NCBI RefSeq assembly: GCF_000003605.2
Contig: NW_003130356.1
Location: 987,081-1,016,664, forward strand
Direction: 5' to 3'
Length of the DNA: 29,584 nt
From: Saccoglossus kowalevskii
Taxonomy: Eukaryota > Hemichordata > Enteropneusta > Harrimaniidae
The notes beneath the pieces were generated by a model, which was given only the letters and a program-made list of their open reading frames with translations, searched no databases and was not told the DNA's origin. This document shows positions 11,301-20,639 of the stretch, in pieces (position 1 is the first letter of the stretch; the number at the start of each line of letters is the position of its first letter). The position numbers and the translations under genes are program-made.

Positions 11301-14300
11301 TGCAAGCAAGCTGTGAAAAGACCGCCCACTAGGGATATACTACATTGTCGTGCTCATCCATCCATAAAACAAGCGCATTAACACACACAAATACTAACGG
11401 TTACTAAAAAAATGAAACTAACTGAGTGTGATGTGTTGACATACATGAAACAAAGAGCCTCCACGACTTGTTTTTTTTTATTCCGCCATTTTGAGCTAAT
11501 ACTAGTATATCAACGGCACTACTTTTTTTACAATATCAATACACTCGGGTGATTAGGTAACATTTAACACCATTCCAAAAAACTAATGAGGAACCATCGT
11601 TATAGAAACCGCTACACGAATACATTATCCTCTAATGAGATAGATTACAATCAAAAATATTTGTGGGAATGATAAAATATTATATTATACATCTGAGCAT
11701 GCGCTGTGATTTGATGATACGTACTTACTTATTAGTCAAAACGCAAGCGTTGTTGCCTCGTATGTATAATTAAATTGTGAACTATTTCGTTTAAATTTTG
11801 TCTTAGATGGGTAAAATCATTATAATTAAAATATCTTCTTTTCTAACAGACACATCAAAACCAGGTCCACGGCGAGCATTGTTGGATTGGAAAACTGTAC
11901 ACCACGGTTTACCTTGGGGAATCGTATTACTCCTTGGAGGCGGCTTTGCTCTTGCCGAGGGATGCCAGGTAAGATTGTCAGTATCATTTCCCCTAAAGCG
12001 CCCACAGTCGCAGTCGTGTTCGATACTATGGGTCCATTGCGATTACGTGTAAAACGTATAATGTGAACGTATGCTGTACGAAAACAGATGATATTCCGTA
12101 TGCCGTGAAATCTCGCATAATGCGTGAAAGGCGCGGACCGAACGTCTGCTGCAAAAATCGAATGATTTGATTTCGAATTTCTTTTGTTATACCTCAATGT
12201 CGAAATACCGATTTTTCAGAGGGTAATATGGCGTTAATATGACTTTACGTCAGCAAATTTCATCACCATCAAATATTTATAGCATATTAATAATCGTGGA
12301 AAATACCCGCAAAAATACTTTCACATTTGGTAGATGCCACGCGATGCCTTGACGTCACTACGACGCTATGGCCTTTGTTTTGTCTTGTTTTCACGTTCGA
12401 TTTTACGCATAACGCGGGATCTCGCAGTGAATGGAAAATGGTCAACTATGACGCTTGGAATATCGAGGGCGTGTTAAGGAGATACAGTAATTCAACTCAC
12501 ATGAATCATACAATACACGGTATATACGGCGTGCGTGACGGAGAAACTATATACTTTGTTACTTTATAAGATTTACGCATGTCATCTGATATATATTGTA
12601 TTTTTGCTCAGATACAAATATATACGTCGTTTCTCAGCTCCGTATTTGCATTCTGTATTTACCGATAACCAGAATTCACTGAAATTCAATCTCTTAATCA
12701 CCATATGGAGTCTATTCAGTATTGCACATATAATAACAGACAGGGAATTGAAACGTACATTGGAATATAGCAACCCTTAACAACAGTCCAGTTTTGCTCC
12801 TAATTTCAATATTTAGACATATTTAAACAAATTTGTGATGCATGACCCGACACTGATAGATCGTTAACTATTATTATACAAATTATAAAAATGAAGATAA
12901 TTATGTTTAAATTTAGCTTTAGTTGGATACATTAAAATTCATTAAAGTTGGGCGCCAGGCTCACGTGAATGGCGTTGCTTTGTCGCGCGTGACATTTTGT
13001 CGGACCACGTCGGCAACACGTAGGCTTGTCCTCATTTTCGTCAATTGTATATCCAAACTGGCACCAAGCAATTGAAACAATTTCTAGAATCTCGCCGTCT
13101 GTCAAATCAAACATTTACCTGCCACGCCATGGTGTGATACTTGTATAACCATGGAAACACGAACCAGCCTGAACAAGATGGCGGATCCGATGACTAGTCG
13201 GTACCTACACCACGTGACACCGGTATCCTGTGAATAACCTATTGATAATTATCTTGCAGTTGGTAAGGTCGGAAATCCACGGGACTGAGTAATCTGCGAT
13301 GCGGGAGATGTTTGTGCGTTTTTCAACCCCGCTGCATTTCTACTACAAGCGAAAAAAAGACGCATCGGTGGAAAATATTTTCAAATTTCACATAAAATGT
13401 TAACATGTTTACGCCACGAGGTAATGAAATACATGACTATCACCTGTATATCTTTTTTTTTTTGCAAAGGAGTCGGGCTTATCGCAGTGGATAGGAGACC
13501 AATTGAGGGTATTAGAAAACTTGTCGGTGGAAATCATCATCCTGGTCGTCACGACCACAGTGTGTTTTTTCACGGAGGTTACAAGCAACGTGGCCATAGC
13601 TACGATATTTCTACCTATTCTTGCTGTTCTGGTAAGCATGGCAACGTATATTTATCACACTTCATTACACATTTATTCAGTTTCACGCTTGACGGCGTTT
13701 GAATTCCTCGTTGCCATGGTGGTAGTGTACACACACACAAAAAGACTGCCAGGTTGAAATAGATTTGCGTCAGTAGATATTGTACATTACGTTGATGGAA
13801 TGGCCAGAATGATTACGCACAATTACGTGCAATGGTATCCAGTTCCCCTGATTTGTGTGTTAGCCACGTGACACATTGGCACATTACTATGCAAATGAAT
13901 GTCTGAACACCTTAAAAATCGCATCATATTAATTTTTAAATCAATTTATCCTTCATGTATTATTCGATAATACAAATTTTAACGCGGAAATTGGAATAAC
14001 CTTATCTATAAGACGAGACTTTATTGAATTTTGAATAATAAATAACGATAGTAATGGATAGTTACGACGGCTGGTCATGTGACCATGATGCATAGGTTTC
14101 GTAGCTCGTATTGTGAATTATCATACGATGCGGTAAACTTCATGATTACTCGCGTTAAACGTCATCATTTTATGTGTTTTGATCCTAAGGCAGAGAAAAA
14201 AAATCGCGATTTAGTATCGCTGTTTGTCATATAGATTTTGTAAAGCGTTTGTCGCCAATATCGAAACTTTCTGAAATCATCGAAACGTTGGCGTTGACGT

Positions 14301-16357
14301 TGACGTTGGCGTGCAAGATCCATATTTATCTCAGCTATATACTGTAAAATACTTAATTTTTGCTTGTAATGTAATTTATTTTCGCTGAAGGGATGATTCA
14401 GTGAAAATTAAATCCAGCGAATATACCTTTTTTTCCTATGTCTTACATTCAACTCATCAAAAATCAGTGAAATTAAACTCCATACAAAACACAAAAAAAA
14501 GTCTTTTCAGCGAAAATTAATTCCAGCTATTTTACAGTAGTTTATTTGATATATTCTGTGTGACGTTTACGTCTATGTACGTCATCAAGTCAGCCATCTT
14601 GTCTCGTTATAATCACTACCGTATTCCTTCAAATCGCGACGTGAAACGCAAATATTAATATTCCGATGACCATGAATGTTTGTTTGAAATTGCGCCACTA
14701 ATCATTACGTAAATTTTCTAAAATTCGTAATCGTATCAAACGCTATGCGAACGAGTCTACTTGTTGCGGCAAAATGGAACTGAATATTCACGTGACCAGA
14801 AACCGACAAAAGAATCATTCCTCGAAGGACTCAAAGAATGGCTGGTATGAATGAGTCTATTATAAGTGTCAAGTTTGATGTCATGGAATTTTTGTTGTCA
14901 TGCTTACAGACATGATTTAAACTATATAGCGGCAAATGATATTGTTAATCTGTGATCACATACTGACATGTATGGTATAAGCAAACACGATATTTCAAAT
15001 TTGGGAATTATTTTTGAATAACTGGAAATCGACATTCCGTGCATCCGTCCGTCCGAGCGTCTGTCCGGAGTTATTTCTTGGATATGCTTTGGCCGATCTC
15101 TTTCAAATTTAACGCAAAGACTAAGATGACTTACATGCACGTCGTTTTTTTCTCATTTGATTATACATACGGCTGATTGGCGAACATGATGTTTTTTCCC
15201 AAATTTTCTAAATTCTGATATTTAAAAGTGTCCAGAATTGTTTCTCGAAAATAAACAGGGTGGTTTCATTGTATCATGATCAGGCATAGTGTGTCACAAA
15301 AAAAACGAATGTTTTAATATATTCTTACTTAACAGTGTGAGACTATATGTGTGAACCCGCTCTATTTACTGGTTCCTTCCACAATTGTATGCTCTTATGC
15401 ATTTATGTTACCAGTGGCAACACCACCCAACGCCATCGTATTTTCGCATGGCCACCTAACTGTCCCGGATATGGTGAGTATGCTACAGCCAATCATTTCA
15501 TGTGTAACTTATATAGTGAATAATTCGATCTGGGACGAAGCTTTAACTCAATATTTTAAGGGGAAAAGTCAAATAACGGAAATTACCTCAATGTTTGAGA
15601 CGACGTCTCGGCTGTTTTGTAGTTGCCATTATTGAATGAATATACGTAACTGCTTTTAATGGACGATTTTACAGTGTGGGCAGAAGTCCTCCCAAAAAAA
15701 CAACAACACACGTATCTGTTTTACAGTGTTAAAGCGGGAGNNNNNNNNNNNNNNNNNNNNNNNNNNNNNNNNNNNNNNNNNNNNNNNNNNNNNNNNNNNN
15801 NNNNNNNNNNNNNNNNNNNNNNNNNNNNNNNNTTCATGTTTTTGACTTTTATTCGCCAAAATCTCAGCTCGTACACTATTTATTGTCTTAAATACTACAT
15901 ACAGTCACTGCTGTGATATTCATAGTCACATGCATCCACTTTGGCACAACATAATCGACCTGTAAGTTCGGGAAAACATGTCTTTACTGGAGCGTGGCCG
16001 GAGCTGTTTACTACAGCGTGACAAGCAAGGAAATAATCCCTATTGTTTAGAAGCGTATTTATAGTATACCTGGGCCTTTAAGATGATGACAACAAACGTT
16101 TGATGATGTAGCAGTTCCTACAACAAACAACATATTCACAATATCATACAAATTGTTCAGATATGAACACATGTACATGTCCTTTATACTGACAGGCAAA
16201 GGCAGGATTTGCTTTGAACATCATTGGGATTCTGCTGACGAACATGTGGATCAATACGTATGGTGACGTCATATTTAACGTCAAAACATTTCCGGAATGG
16301 GCTGTAACAGCAGGGAATACTACGTGCCTAGATCTAAATGCTACATCAACTGGATAG
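3477..16357 (+). CDS. SLC13-family Na+/di- or tricarboxylate cotransporter, 12 exons, N-terminus missing
   Basis: The spliced model joins 3477-3742, 5175-5340, 5551-5702, 6189-6392, 7091-7210, 7298-7399, 9339-9440, 10967-11064, 11850-11968, 13470-13631, 15336-15473 and 16196-16357. All introns are GT..AG and all junctions stay in frame (1791 nt, 596 aa plus TAG). The product should be a multi-pass plasma-membrane symporter that uses the Na+ gradient to import citrate or C4 dicarboxylates (known for SLC13A2/A3/A5). Seen: WVTEALPL near the start, [20 protein letters not shown] (first SNT motif), [36 protein letters not shown] (second motif) and the signature ending [10 protein letters not shown]. 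The last exon has sequons NTT and NAT, in the region where vertebrate members are C-terminally glycosylated. The TGTG and [10 protein letters not shown] wording favours the carboxylate branch over the sulfate branch (A1/A4), but substrate is inferred. The first exon (about 35 aa) was not found in 1-3476. Confidence 0.95.
3743..5174 (+). other. Intron A-B (1.4 kb)
   Basis: Bounded by tg|gtaaat and tttgaag|g. No exon, RNA gene or clear repeat is visible. Short open frames in both strands (for example 4167-4391 minus and 4717-4908 plus) have no recognisable content. Confidence 0.75.
5175..5340 (+). CDS. SLC13 exon B, carries first SNT motif
   Basis: The acceptor tttgaag|g gives the single base that completes the split TGG codon from exon A. 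The reading then runs [28 protein letters not shown]. The SNT triplet is at 5224-5232. In the family this hairpin helps bind Na+ and the substrate carboxylate (known from the bacterial homologue VcINDY). The exon ends in a charged stretch ([17 protein letters not shown]) that begins the cytosolic linker, with donor gag|gtaatt in phase 0. Confidence 0.93.
5551..5702 (+). CDS. SLC13 exon C, hydrophilic linker
   Basis: The acceptor is cgtttttcag|gaa and the donor ac|gtgagc; the single open frame gives 50 residues plus two bases. The peptide is hydrophilic and acidic ([17 protein letters not shown]..., ..[11 protein letters not shown]..) with no membrane segment. It sits where SLC13 proteins carry a poorly conserved cytosolic loop. 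It is assigned to the gene because its start phase (0) and end phase (2) match both neighbours and because it lies in the right order. Sequence conservation does not help here, so the call rests on splice logic. Confidence 0.8.
5845..5950. mobile_element. MITE-like element, AAAGGGCGATGGTCGTCG ends
   Basis: The left end ttaaagggcgatggtcgtcg and the right end cgacgaccaccgctcttga are imperfect inverted repeats of about 20-30 bp around an AT-rich core. The element is about 106 bp and lies in intron C-D. The flanking TTAA (left) and TTGA (right) suggest TTAA-type target duplication. The ends resemble those of the 7700 and 18992 elements (TTAAAG then GC-rich). Confidence 0.6.
6189..6392 (+). CDS. 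SLC13 exon D, acidic loop then [13 protein letters not shown] helix
   Basis: The acceptor is gatttcag|t. The first half is a continuation of the acidic linker ([20 protein letters not shown], then SLSDTDRL). It then enters the strongly conserved [25 protein letters not shown] block. The donor was placed at gaaac|gtaact rather than at the cag|gtgtac 17 bases earlier, because only the later site keeps frame with exon E and gives family-like spacing (LTGVLETRYGNEH). The family usually has proline in TGTGPN; here the codon is ACT (Thr). Confidence 0.93.
7091..7210 (+). CDS. SLC13 exon E, DFASWF membrane segment
   Basis: The acceptor is atattaacag|g and the donor ctgag|gtacgt; the exon starts with one carry-over base and ends with two. 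It encodes [20 protein letters not shown] and a following Trp-rich hydrophobic helix ([16 protein letters not shown]). This matches the conserved FASWF...FP helix of SLC13 transporters. The next intron is only 87 bp, the shortest in the gene. Confidence 0.95.
7298..7399 (+). CDS. SLC13 exon F, Cys-rich cytosolic loop
   Basis: The acceptor is gattacag|t and the donor atgac|gtaagt. The peptide runs [20 protein letters not shown] and then [15 protein letters not shown]. The second half matches the family's EYxxLGxxx(S/T) loop leading into the next helix. The first half has five cysteines in eleven residues, which is unusual for this loop and may be lineage-specific. Confidence 0.93.
7700..7816. 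mobile_element. TTAA-associated MITE, copy 1
   Basis: Begins ttaaagcggggggagtagtc and ends gtaacgacctcttcccttca, which are imperfect inverted repeats. The interior shares gcgtgtcattgttt and gactcaattcccgcgcgtgc with 18992-19156. It lies in intron F-G. TTAA on the left and TCAA on the right suggest a decayed TTAA target duplication (piggyBac-like non-autonomous element, inferred). Confidence 0.75.
8201..8308 (+). repeat. Compound microsatellite (TAAA)9(CAAA)10(TAAA)8
   Basis: Perfect four-base units: nine TAAA (8201-8236), ten CAAA (8237-8276) and eight TAAA (8277-8308). The repeat is symmetric around the CAAA core and lies in intron F-G. The Leu/Phe/Cys/Val-rich open frames on the minus strand here are translations of this repeat. 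Confidence 0.97.
8364..8508 (+). repeat. Dispersed repeat, copy 2
   Basis: Direct repeat of 7-157, lying inside intron F-G of the transporter gene, immediately after the TAAA/CAAA microsatellite. The shared core includes ggtgtggtcgcaaaaatgag (one substitution after it) and ttctattgattaaaactgga. Similarity falls away after cagactt, which suggests a true element end near 8508. Confidence 0.8.
9339..9440 (+). CDS. SLC13 exon G, ILW-type helix
   Basis: The acceptor is ttttgtcgcag|t and the donor gatgg|gtaagt. It encodes [20 protein letters not shown] followed by [15 protein letters not shown]. This aligns with the SFAE...LWFSRDPGFMPGW segment of vertebrate NaCT. It is the same size and phase as exon F (102 bp, both phase 2 to 2). 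Confidence 0.95.
9899..10024. mobile_element. MITE with ATTATTACGAGGA-type terminal inverted repeats
   Basis: The left end ggttattacgaggatacgtc and aaagtgtgcactc pairs with the reverse complement of the right end tgcatactttgaggtgtcct plus cgtaataatctc, over about 30 bp with a few mismatches. The interior has a second small palindrome (catcgagcttcgctgctcgt). The element is about 126 bp, with no coding capacity, in intron G-H. Its transposase family is not identifiable. Confidence 0.75.
10656..10843. repeat. Degenerate copy related to the 14340 MITE
   Basis: Contains repeated motifs of the type gctaaattaaatct, gtgaaattaaatgtcagct and a right end gttttacagta, which resemble the interior and right end of 14340-14539. 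A matching left end is not clear, so it is probably a decayed or truncated copy. It lies in intron G-H. Confidence 0.4.
10967..11064 (+). CDS. SLC13 exon H, YVSDAT helix
   Basis: The acceptor is tatctgtag|a and the donor ggcg|gtaaat. It encodes [32 protein letters not shown], matching the family's YVSDATVAI..LLFI.PS helix. It ends with one base, completed by the AC that opens exon I to make Asp. Confidence 0.95.
11065..11849 (+). other. Intron H-I (0.8 kb)
   Basis: Bounded by ggcg|gtaaat and tctaacag|ac. Nothing recognisable inside; AT-rich with short homopolymer runs. Confidence 0.75.
11850..11968 (+). CDS. SLC13 exon [22 protein letters not shown]
   Basis: The acceptor is ttttctaacag|ac and the donor tgccag|gtaaga, ending in phase 0. 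It encodes [20 protein letters not shown] then [19 protein letters not shown]. This is one of the most conserved stretches of the SLC13 family and precedes the second substrate hairpin. Confidence 0.96.
11969..13469 (+). other. Intron I-J (1.5 kb)
   Basis: Bounded by cag|gtaaga and ttgcaaag|gag. No exon or complete mobile element was identified. Weak GC-rich palindromic blocks near 12950-13030 and 13180-13230 could be remnants of small transposons but have no clear ends. Confidence 0.7.
13470..13631 (+). CDS. SLC13 exon J, second SN motif (TEVTSNVA)
   Basis: The acceptor is tttttttttgcaaag|gag and the donor ctg|gtaagc; 54 codons, phase 0 to 0. It encodes [20 protein letters not shown], a hydrophobic helix, then [20 protein letters not shown]. 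The SNV triplet lies at 13584-13592 and is the pseudo-symmetric partner of the exon B SNT. The ESGLS..WIG segment follows directly from exon I's GCQ, supporting the junction. Confidence 0.96.
14287..14310 (+). repeat. Short hexamer tandem (GTTGRC)4
   Basis: gttggc, gttgac, gttgac, gttggc follow each other without interruption in intron J-K. Small, with no implied function. Confidence 0.9.
14340..14539. mobile_element. MITE with TACTGTAAAATA terminal inverted repeats
   Basis: The left end tactgtaaaatacttaattt pairs with the reverse complement of the right end aattccagctattttacagta; the first 12 bases pair perfectly. The interior carries repeated ttttcgctga / cagcgaaaatta motifs in opposite orientations. 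The element is about 200 bp, with a possible TA target duplication, non-coding, in intron J-K. Confidence 0.75.
15035..15120. repeat. (CGTC)-type repeat fragment
   Basis: ccgtgcatccgtccgtccga and gcgtctgtccgg, followed by ggccgatctctttcaaattt, have the look of a marine-invertebrate interspersed repeat with a short tandem core. The 4-mer core is the complement of that at 2421-2458. The boundaries are not defined. Confidence 0.4.
15336..15473 (+). CDS. SLC13 exon K, sodium:sulfate symporter signature
   Basis: The acceptor is ttacttaacag|tgt and the donor atg|gtgagt; 46 codons, phase 0 to 0. It encodes [18 protein letters not shown] and then the signature at 15390-15440 ([17 protein letters not shown]). 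That segment matches the PROSITE-type pattern with S, F, P, N and V in place. The exon ends in HGHLTVPDM. It lies about 270 bp before the assembly gap. Confidence 0.96.
15729..15740. mobile_element. TTAA MITE left end running into the assembly gap
   Basis: ttaaagcgggag is the same left end as the elements at 7700 and 18992, and the sequence stops here at the N run. The rest of the element is presumably in the gap. Only 12 bases support it, so it is tentative. Confidence 0.45.
15741..15832. other. Assembly gap, 92 N
   Basis: Run of unknown bases inside intron K-L of the transporter gene. It does not interrupt any coding exon. It begins directly after a MITE-like terminal repeat, which suggests the gap was caused by a hairpin or multi-copy element. 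Confidence 0.99.
16196..16357 (+). CDS. SLC13 exon L, C-terminal helix and stop
   Basis: The acceptor is actgacag|gca. It encodes [20 protein letters not shown], then [20 protein letters not shown], then [13 protein letters not shown] and TAG. The last transmembrane helix and FP.WA match the C-terminus of NaCT/NaDC proteins. Two N-glycosylation sequons (NTT, NAT) follow in the expected extracellular tail. Confidence 0.95.
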   Translation, partial: AKAGFALNIIGILLTNMWINTYGDVIFNVKTFPEWAVTAGNTTCLDLNATSTG

Positions 16358-16957
16358 AGGGCTCATAATCACCATAATCATTGTAAATTACACATTCTAA
16401 TATCGATGATCGTCAATGTATATTCATATACACTATGTTGTCCCGTACTTTTGTAGTCCCCGAAATAGAGACTTATGTTTTGAATTCAGCTCCGTCATAA
16501 TTTCTCACACAGTTCGAGGTTTGTGCAAAGAAATGTCATAATGGGATATGTATGCACTTCGAATCGTTTTTTATTTGGTTGACCCTTGATCGACTGGCGG
16601 ACACCCCCCTCCCAAATCACCCCAAATCAATATTTGACATGGCATCAACCGTTTCGATTCCAAATTGTTATTGTGTCACTCATAGTTGGTTATTGATACA
16701 CGCCATTTTGTTTTGCGATTCTGATACAAAATGGCCGACTTGCGATTTTTTTGCGATTTTTTTTTTCAAATGATTCAAATGTCCATTTCTTATCAAGTTG
16801 GTAAGATGTTAAGATTATCTAATTTCAGATCACGCGTTGCATTGTAATTGATCGTAATTCTTTTTGGGGTTGCATTTGCAGTGCACTGACGATAGTCGCG
16901 ATTTTTTCTCTGATATGTTGATTATTTCTCAGTACGTTAATAAAGTTTTAGAATAAA
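16358..16957 (+). promoter_or_regulatory. 3' UTR and polyadenylation signals of the SLC13 gene
   Basis: The stop is followed by about 600 bp without coding character. Two AATAAA hexamers occur close together (16939-16944 and 16952-16957), with a T/GT-rich stretch (ctcctttgtggt) about 30 bases further on. That arrangement fits a cleavage and polyadenylation site near 16970-16980. The UTR boundary is inferred; no transcript data are available. Confidence 0.6.
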
Positions 16958-18991
16958 CGATGCCAGCGATTCAAGCTGTTCGTTACAATCACTCCTTTGT
17001 GGTAAGTATAATATGTACAGCAAGTGGAACGTTCAAAGAAAGATGTACGCCCACGTTTTTTTTTTATTCATCCCTAAGAATAGGATGCGATTTTTACGAT
17101 ACCTCGCAGCAATTGTGCATGTTACATTGAATATACATATGGAGTACTTGTGAACGTTTACAAATTCGAATTTTAATAAGCGTATTTCTTTACCTAACAT
17201 GCCATCTTCGATAAAATGCACTTCAATCAAACGTTTAAACCCCTTCGTATAACTCATTAACAAATTTTAAAAGGCAATGACACGAGGCGGCGGACTGAGA
17301 ATTAGCGGGGAGAGTACTACGCTTCACAATGGCGACGTGGCGAACTCGTATCACGTTACAACTAAGGGTTTAATGCCAGTACACAATGACATAACAGCTT
17401 CTTGCGCGGTCGCGTTCTCTAAAATTTTTGTCAACTAACCGTCAAAATCCGAAATCAGTTACACATGTGTATTACCATGGTTACCGCCGTGGTGTGGCAT
17501 GTTTTCATTATCGATAAGTAGTTACTCGAGGCTATGTAAGTATACCGGTGAAAGAGAATGGGAGTCGCCACTGACGTTTCCCCGTCAAACATCCGATATA
17601 TAATTTACATTATTGCAACGGATATTGCCTCGTATGCAGTAAGTTCAGTTGTCAATAAACGCCCAGACATAGGTTAATATTGCAGTAAACTTGCAGAGTG
17701 ATAGTCTATTTCATTGCGTTTTCCCTGTAAATTGTTATTTTCATGTACAATCCTTGAAAACAGTACGTAATCAATTCTCCGGCTAGGTTATATTTTTATC
17801 CGAAGATCCTGTAAGATATTCGAACCATGTATCCTAATTAAGTAATCGCCATGTAATGAAGACATACGTTGCTTTCGACTCTATCTACTTAGTAATGTGT
17901 CATTTTGTACAATTATTTGCATGGGAAGTAATTACGATGTTATTTATAGCAATTGTTTTATACGCGATGCTGTTACTGGTGCGATTGAAATGTCAGGACG
18001 CCAGATTCACGATCGCACAGATCAAAATTAACAAACTAATCTTACAAAACGGAATGCTTAGTTGTACAAAACAACACCCGAAAGACATGTATAGAATACG
18101 AGAATGTCACGTAAATACTAAAAAAAAAAAAATTCTCTAAACCGGAGATTATTTTCACATCAGGGGAAGATATCTGATCGGGAGAAAAATGCTGATCTCG
18201 ACTCGGATCAGTTGAAAATTTCCTGATACAAAGAAATGTTGGCAACCTAAGGAGTCGATGCGCAATTTATGAGTTTGTGCTGCGCATTAAGAACAGCTAA
18301 CTCGATGTTTATTTCCATCCTGGGCTAGAAGTATTCGTAGATGACAGAGCGGAGCTGTCCATAAAAGTGGTTGTCCGTCGTCTTCTGCCGTTTCAGTCAA
18401 CAATTGCATTTTCGATTTGAAAACAACCGTAATTTCAATTGCTTGGACATTCGATTTTGTGGGTTATTTTTCACGAAACTAAACACACATGTTATCACGC
18501 AATCTATTCTCACCCCCAATTACCACTTGATTAAACAGGTTTTATTCTTAGAACAGAATTTATATTCAACGTATGGCCTATACGAGGCAGCGAGGAATGA
18601 AATTAACAACACAAATGAATAAATAATGGATGAAACAAACATTCATTAAACATTCAAAATGACTATGATACATCATGTGACATTATATATTGATTTGATA
18701 ATTTGATATACTTCAACTACCAGGTCAAATCACGTATTCTAGACACTGGAACAGATTTATGTGTCGCACGTCGCCAGATCACACGGTCATGAATGTGTCA
18801 TCTCCAATACAAATCACTGCGCTCGTTGAAATTCATTTTACTACTGTAACACTACACTCTTCCACAATAGAGTCATTTGTAAAGTCAGGGAAGGTTTCAC
18901 ATTAAAAAAACAAACAATTTACTAATCAATTTACTAATCAACGAAAAAGTTATTGCAAAGCATATGCACTCATTGTCGAATACATGACTCG

Positions 18992-19156
18992 TTAAAGCGG
19001 GGGAGTCGTTACATACGCATGCGTCAGGTGGCCACAGCGTGTCATTGTTTACAAACAAGCGTCTACCCATGAGCCTTTGCGTTCTTGGCGCGTGTTGTCA
19101 TCATCGCTTGAGACTCAATTCCCGCGCGTGCGCAGGTGACGACTCTCCCGCTCTAA
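18992..19156. mobile_element. TTAA-associated MITE, copy 2 (longer)
   Basis: The left end ttaaagcgggggagtcgtta and the right end gtgacgactctcccgctcta pair as inverted repeats over about 20-30 bp. gtggccacagcgtgtcattg and gactcaattcccgcgcgtgc match copy 1, with about 45 bp of extra internal sequence. It is intergenic, between the transporter and the sulfotransferase. Flanks are TTAA and CTAA. Confidence 0.8.
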
Positions 19157-19244
19157 CTATAATGTCGGCTTTAACATTGTACAACATAACATATTTGTGC
19201 ATTTGTGTCATGGATTGAATTAATTATACATGATTGATGTGGTC

Positions 19245-19254
19245 GGGGGGGGGG
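19245..19254 (+). repeat. Poly(G) run of 10
   Basis: Ten consecutive G's in AT-rich surroundings. A homopolymer, with no further structure seen. Confidence 0.9.
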
Positions 19255-20621
19255 TCATTAGAGAAAACTTGAACCGAACGTCCATACATTCCTGAATTTC
19301 TATTAAGCTATTGGGTACCAATGCCTTTGAAATATAACTCAGTGATTTATAAGGGCAGCGAATAATAATGCGATGAATTACTAGTTCGCATCTAAGCAGG
19401 TACAACGACAGGTATAGCTAAGGCACGGTTACTAAAACCGTGGCTAAGGTGACCTGATCACACCCTAAGATACTGATTACTCAATCAAAACCGAAGCTGC
19501 GAACCTGCTCGGTGATGCTCGGTTGTTGTTGGCAAGGCGGATATCCCGCAAACCCATTAGCTGTTGTACTAATTACAGTATACATATTACTTAACGTGTC
19601 AAAGGCTTAAAACAGAATTGTGCCGACTTTAGTTAGATGTATATTGTTTTGTGTTCGTCCTCTTGAGTTTGGTATTATGAATCTGGATATGAAATGTGTA
19701 TGATTGTATTACAACATTCGAAGTTCCCTTGACAACAGCAACCCATTCATCCACTTGTACATCCATCTTGAGGTCCATCTTTCTCTCACTGATATAATCA
19801 TGTATTTTCAGAAGGTTTTCGGTCGTCGGTTTGTTGGCCTAACGCCACGCGTTCTTTGACTTGTAGTTAGATTATGACGTTATTTCTCAGTTGAGATATT
19901 TTTTTGTAAAATTGGTTAGCAAAAGTTCATAAAAATATATTTAAAATAAAACACGTAATACATGCTTTGACACGTAGAGTATTATATTTCGGAACAACCC
20001 TACTACTCACGCAGTATTTCAGAAGAATCAGGATTACAGATTCGAGAAATCTAACTCATTCGGCAAAAAACAAAACTCCTGAGAATTGTAACTGCCTACG
20101 CTATTGTTTATGATATGAAAAGTACCATGGCAGACGCATTAACATTACTTGACCTTGTTTGACCTTGGTGGTCGCAATCATTAAACACGCTGTCATACTT
20201 GTTATAGTAATCAAATCTATTGAACTAAAATGTCGAATTCCTGTTAACTACACGTGCTCGTGCTACGATATATTTTCGAATTGTAGCGACATATGGTAAA
20301 TTTGGGCTTCTTAACAAGAAGGCTTGCGCTTCCAAATTTCCGAAGAATATACACAGCGTGCAGTGCAATAATAACGTGGAGGGAATTAGACTAACATCAT
20401 CTGCAGAGCACATTCACAGTCCAGGGTAACATGCCACAGCCATCGCACAACGCGCTCGAATTCTAAACGATAGATTGTACACGCGCGACGACTATGCTGG
20501 CGCTTTACTTGAGTTGCAACTGAAATTAACAATTCCCACTGATTAACAATTCTACATAATTCGATGAAAATAGCTGGAATGATTTGACCTTTGACCGGAG
20601 AACAGCCACGTCTGAATGAGT

Positions 20622-20639
20622 TATATATATATATATATA
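20622..20639. repeat. (TA)n dinucleotide run
   Basis: tatatatatatatatata, about nine units. Simple sequence, no implied function. Confidence 0.9.

Larger units (their letters stand above)
13632..15335 (+). other. Intron J-K (1.7 kb)
   Basis: Holds the hexamer tandem, the TACTGTAAAATA MITE and, near 15035-15120, a (CGTC)-type block followed by gagttatttcttggatatgc, which looks like part of an interspersed repeat. No exon was recognised. Confidence 0.75.

Noticed and set aside
11826-12197. 123-codon open frame on minus
   Set aside because: It overlaps exon I of the transporter in antisense and shows no family features; it is a shadow of the conserved coding exon and its intron.
17856-18140. 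94-codon ATG frame on plus with a hydrophobic segment
   Set aside because: It ends in a poly-A-derived poly-Lys, has no homologue I recognise, no splice or promoter context, and similar lengths occur by chance here.
19424-19442. Small hairpin cacggttactaaaaccgtg
   Set aside because: A seven-base stem without a T-run, repeat copies or gene context; expected by chance at this scale.
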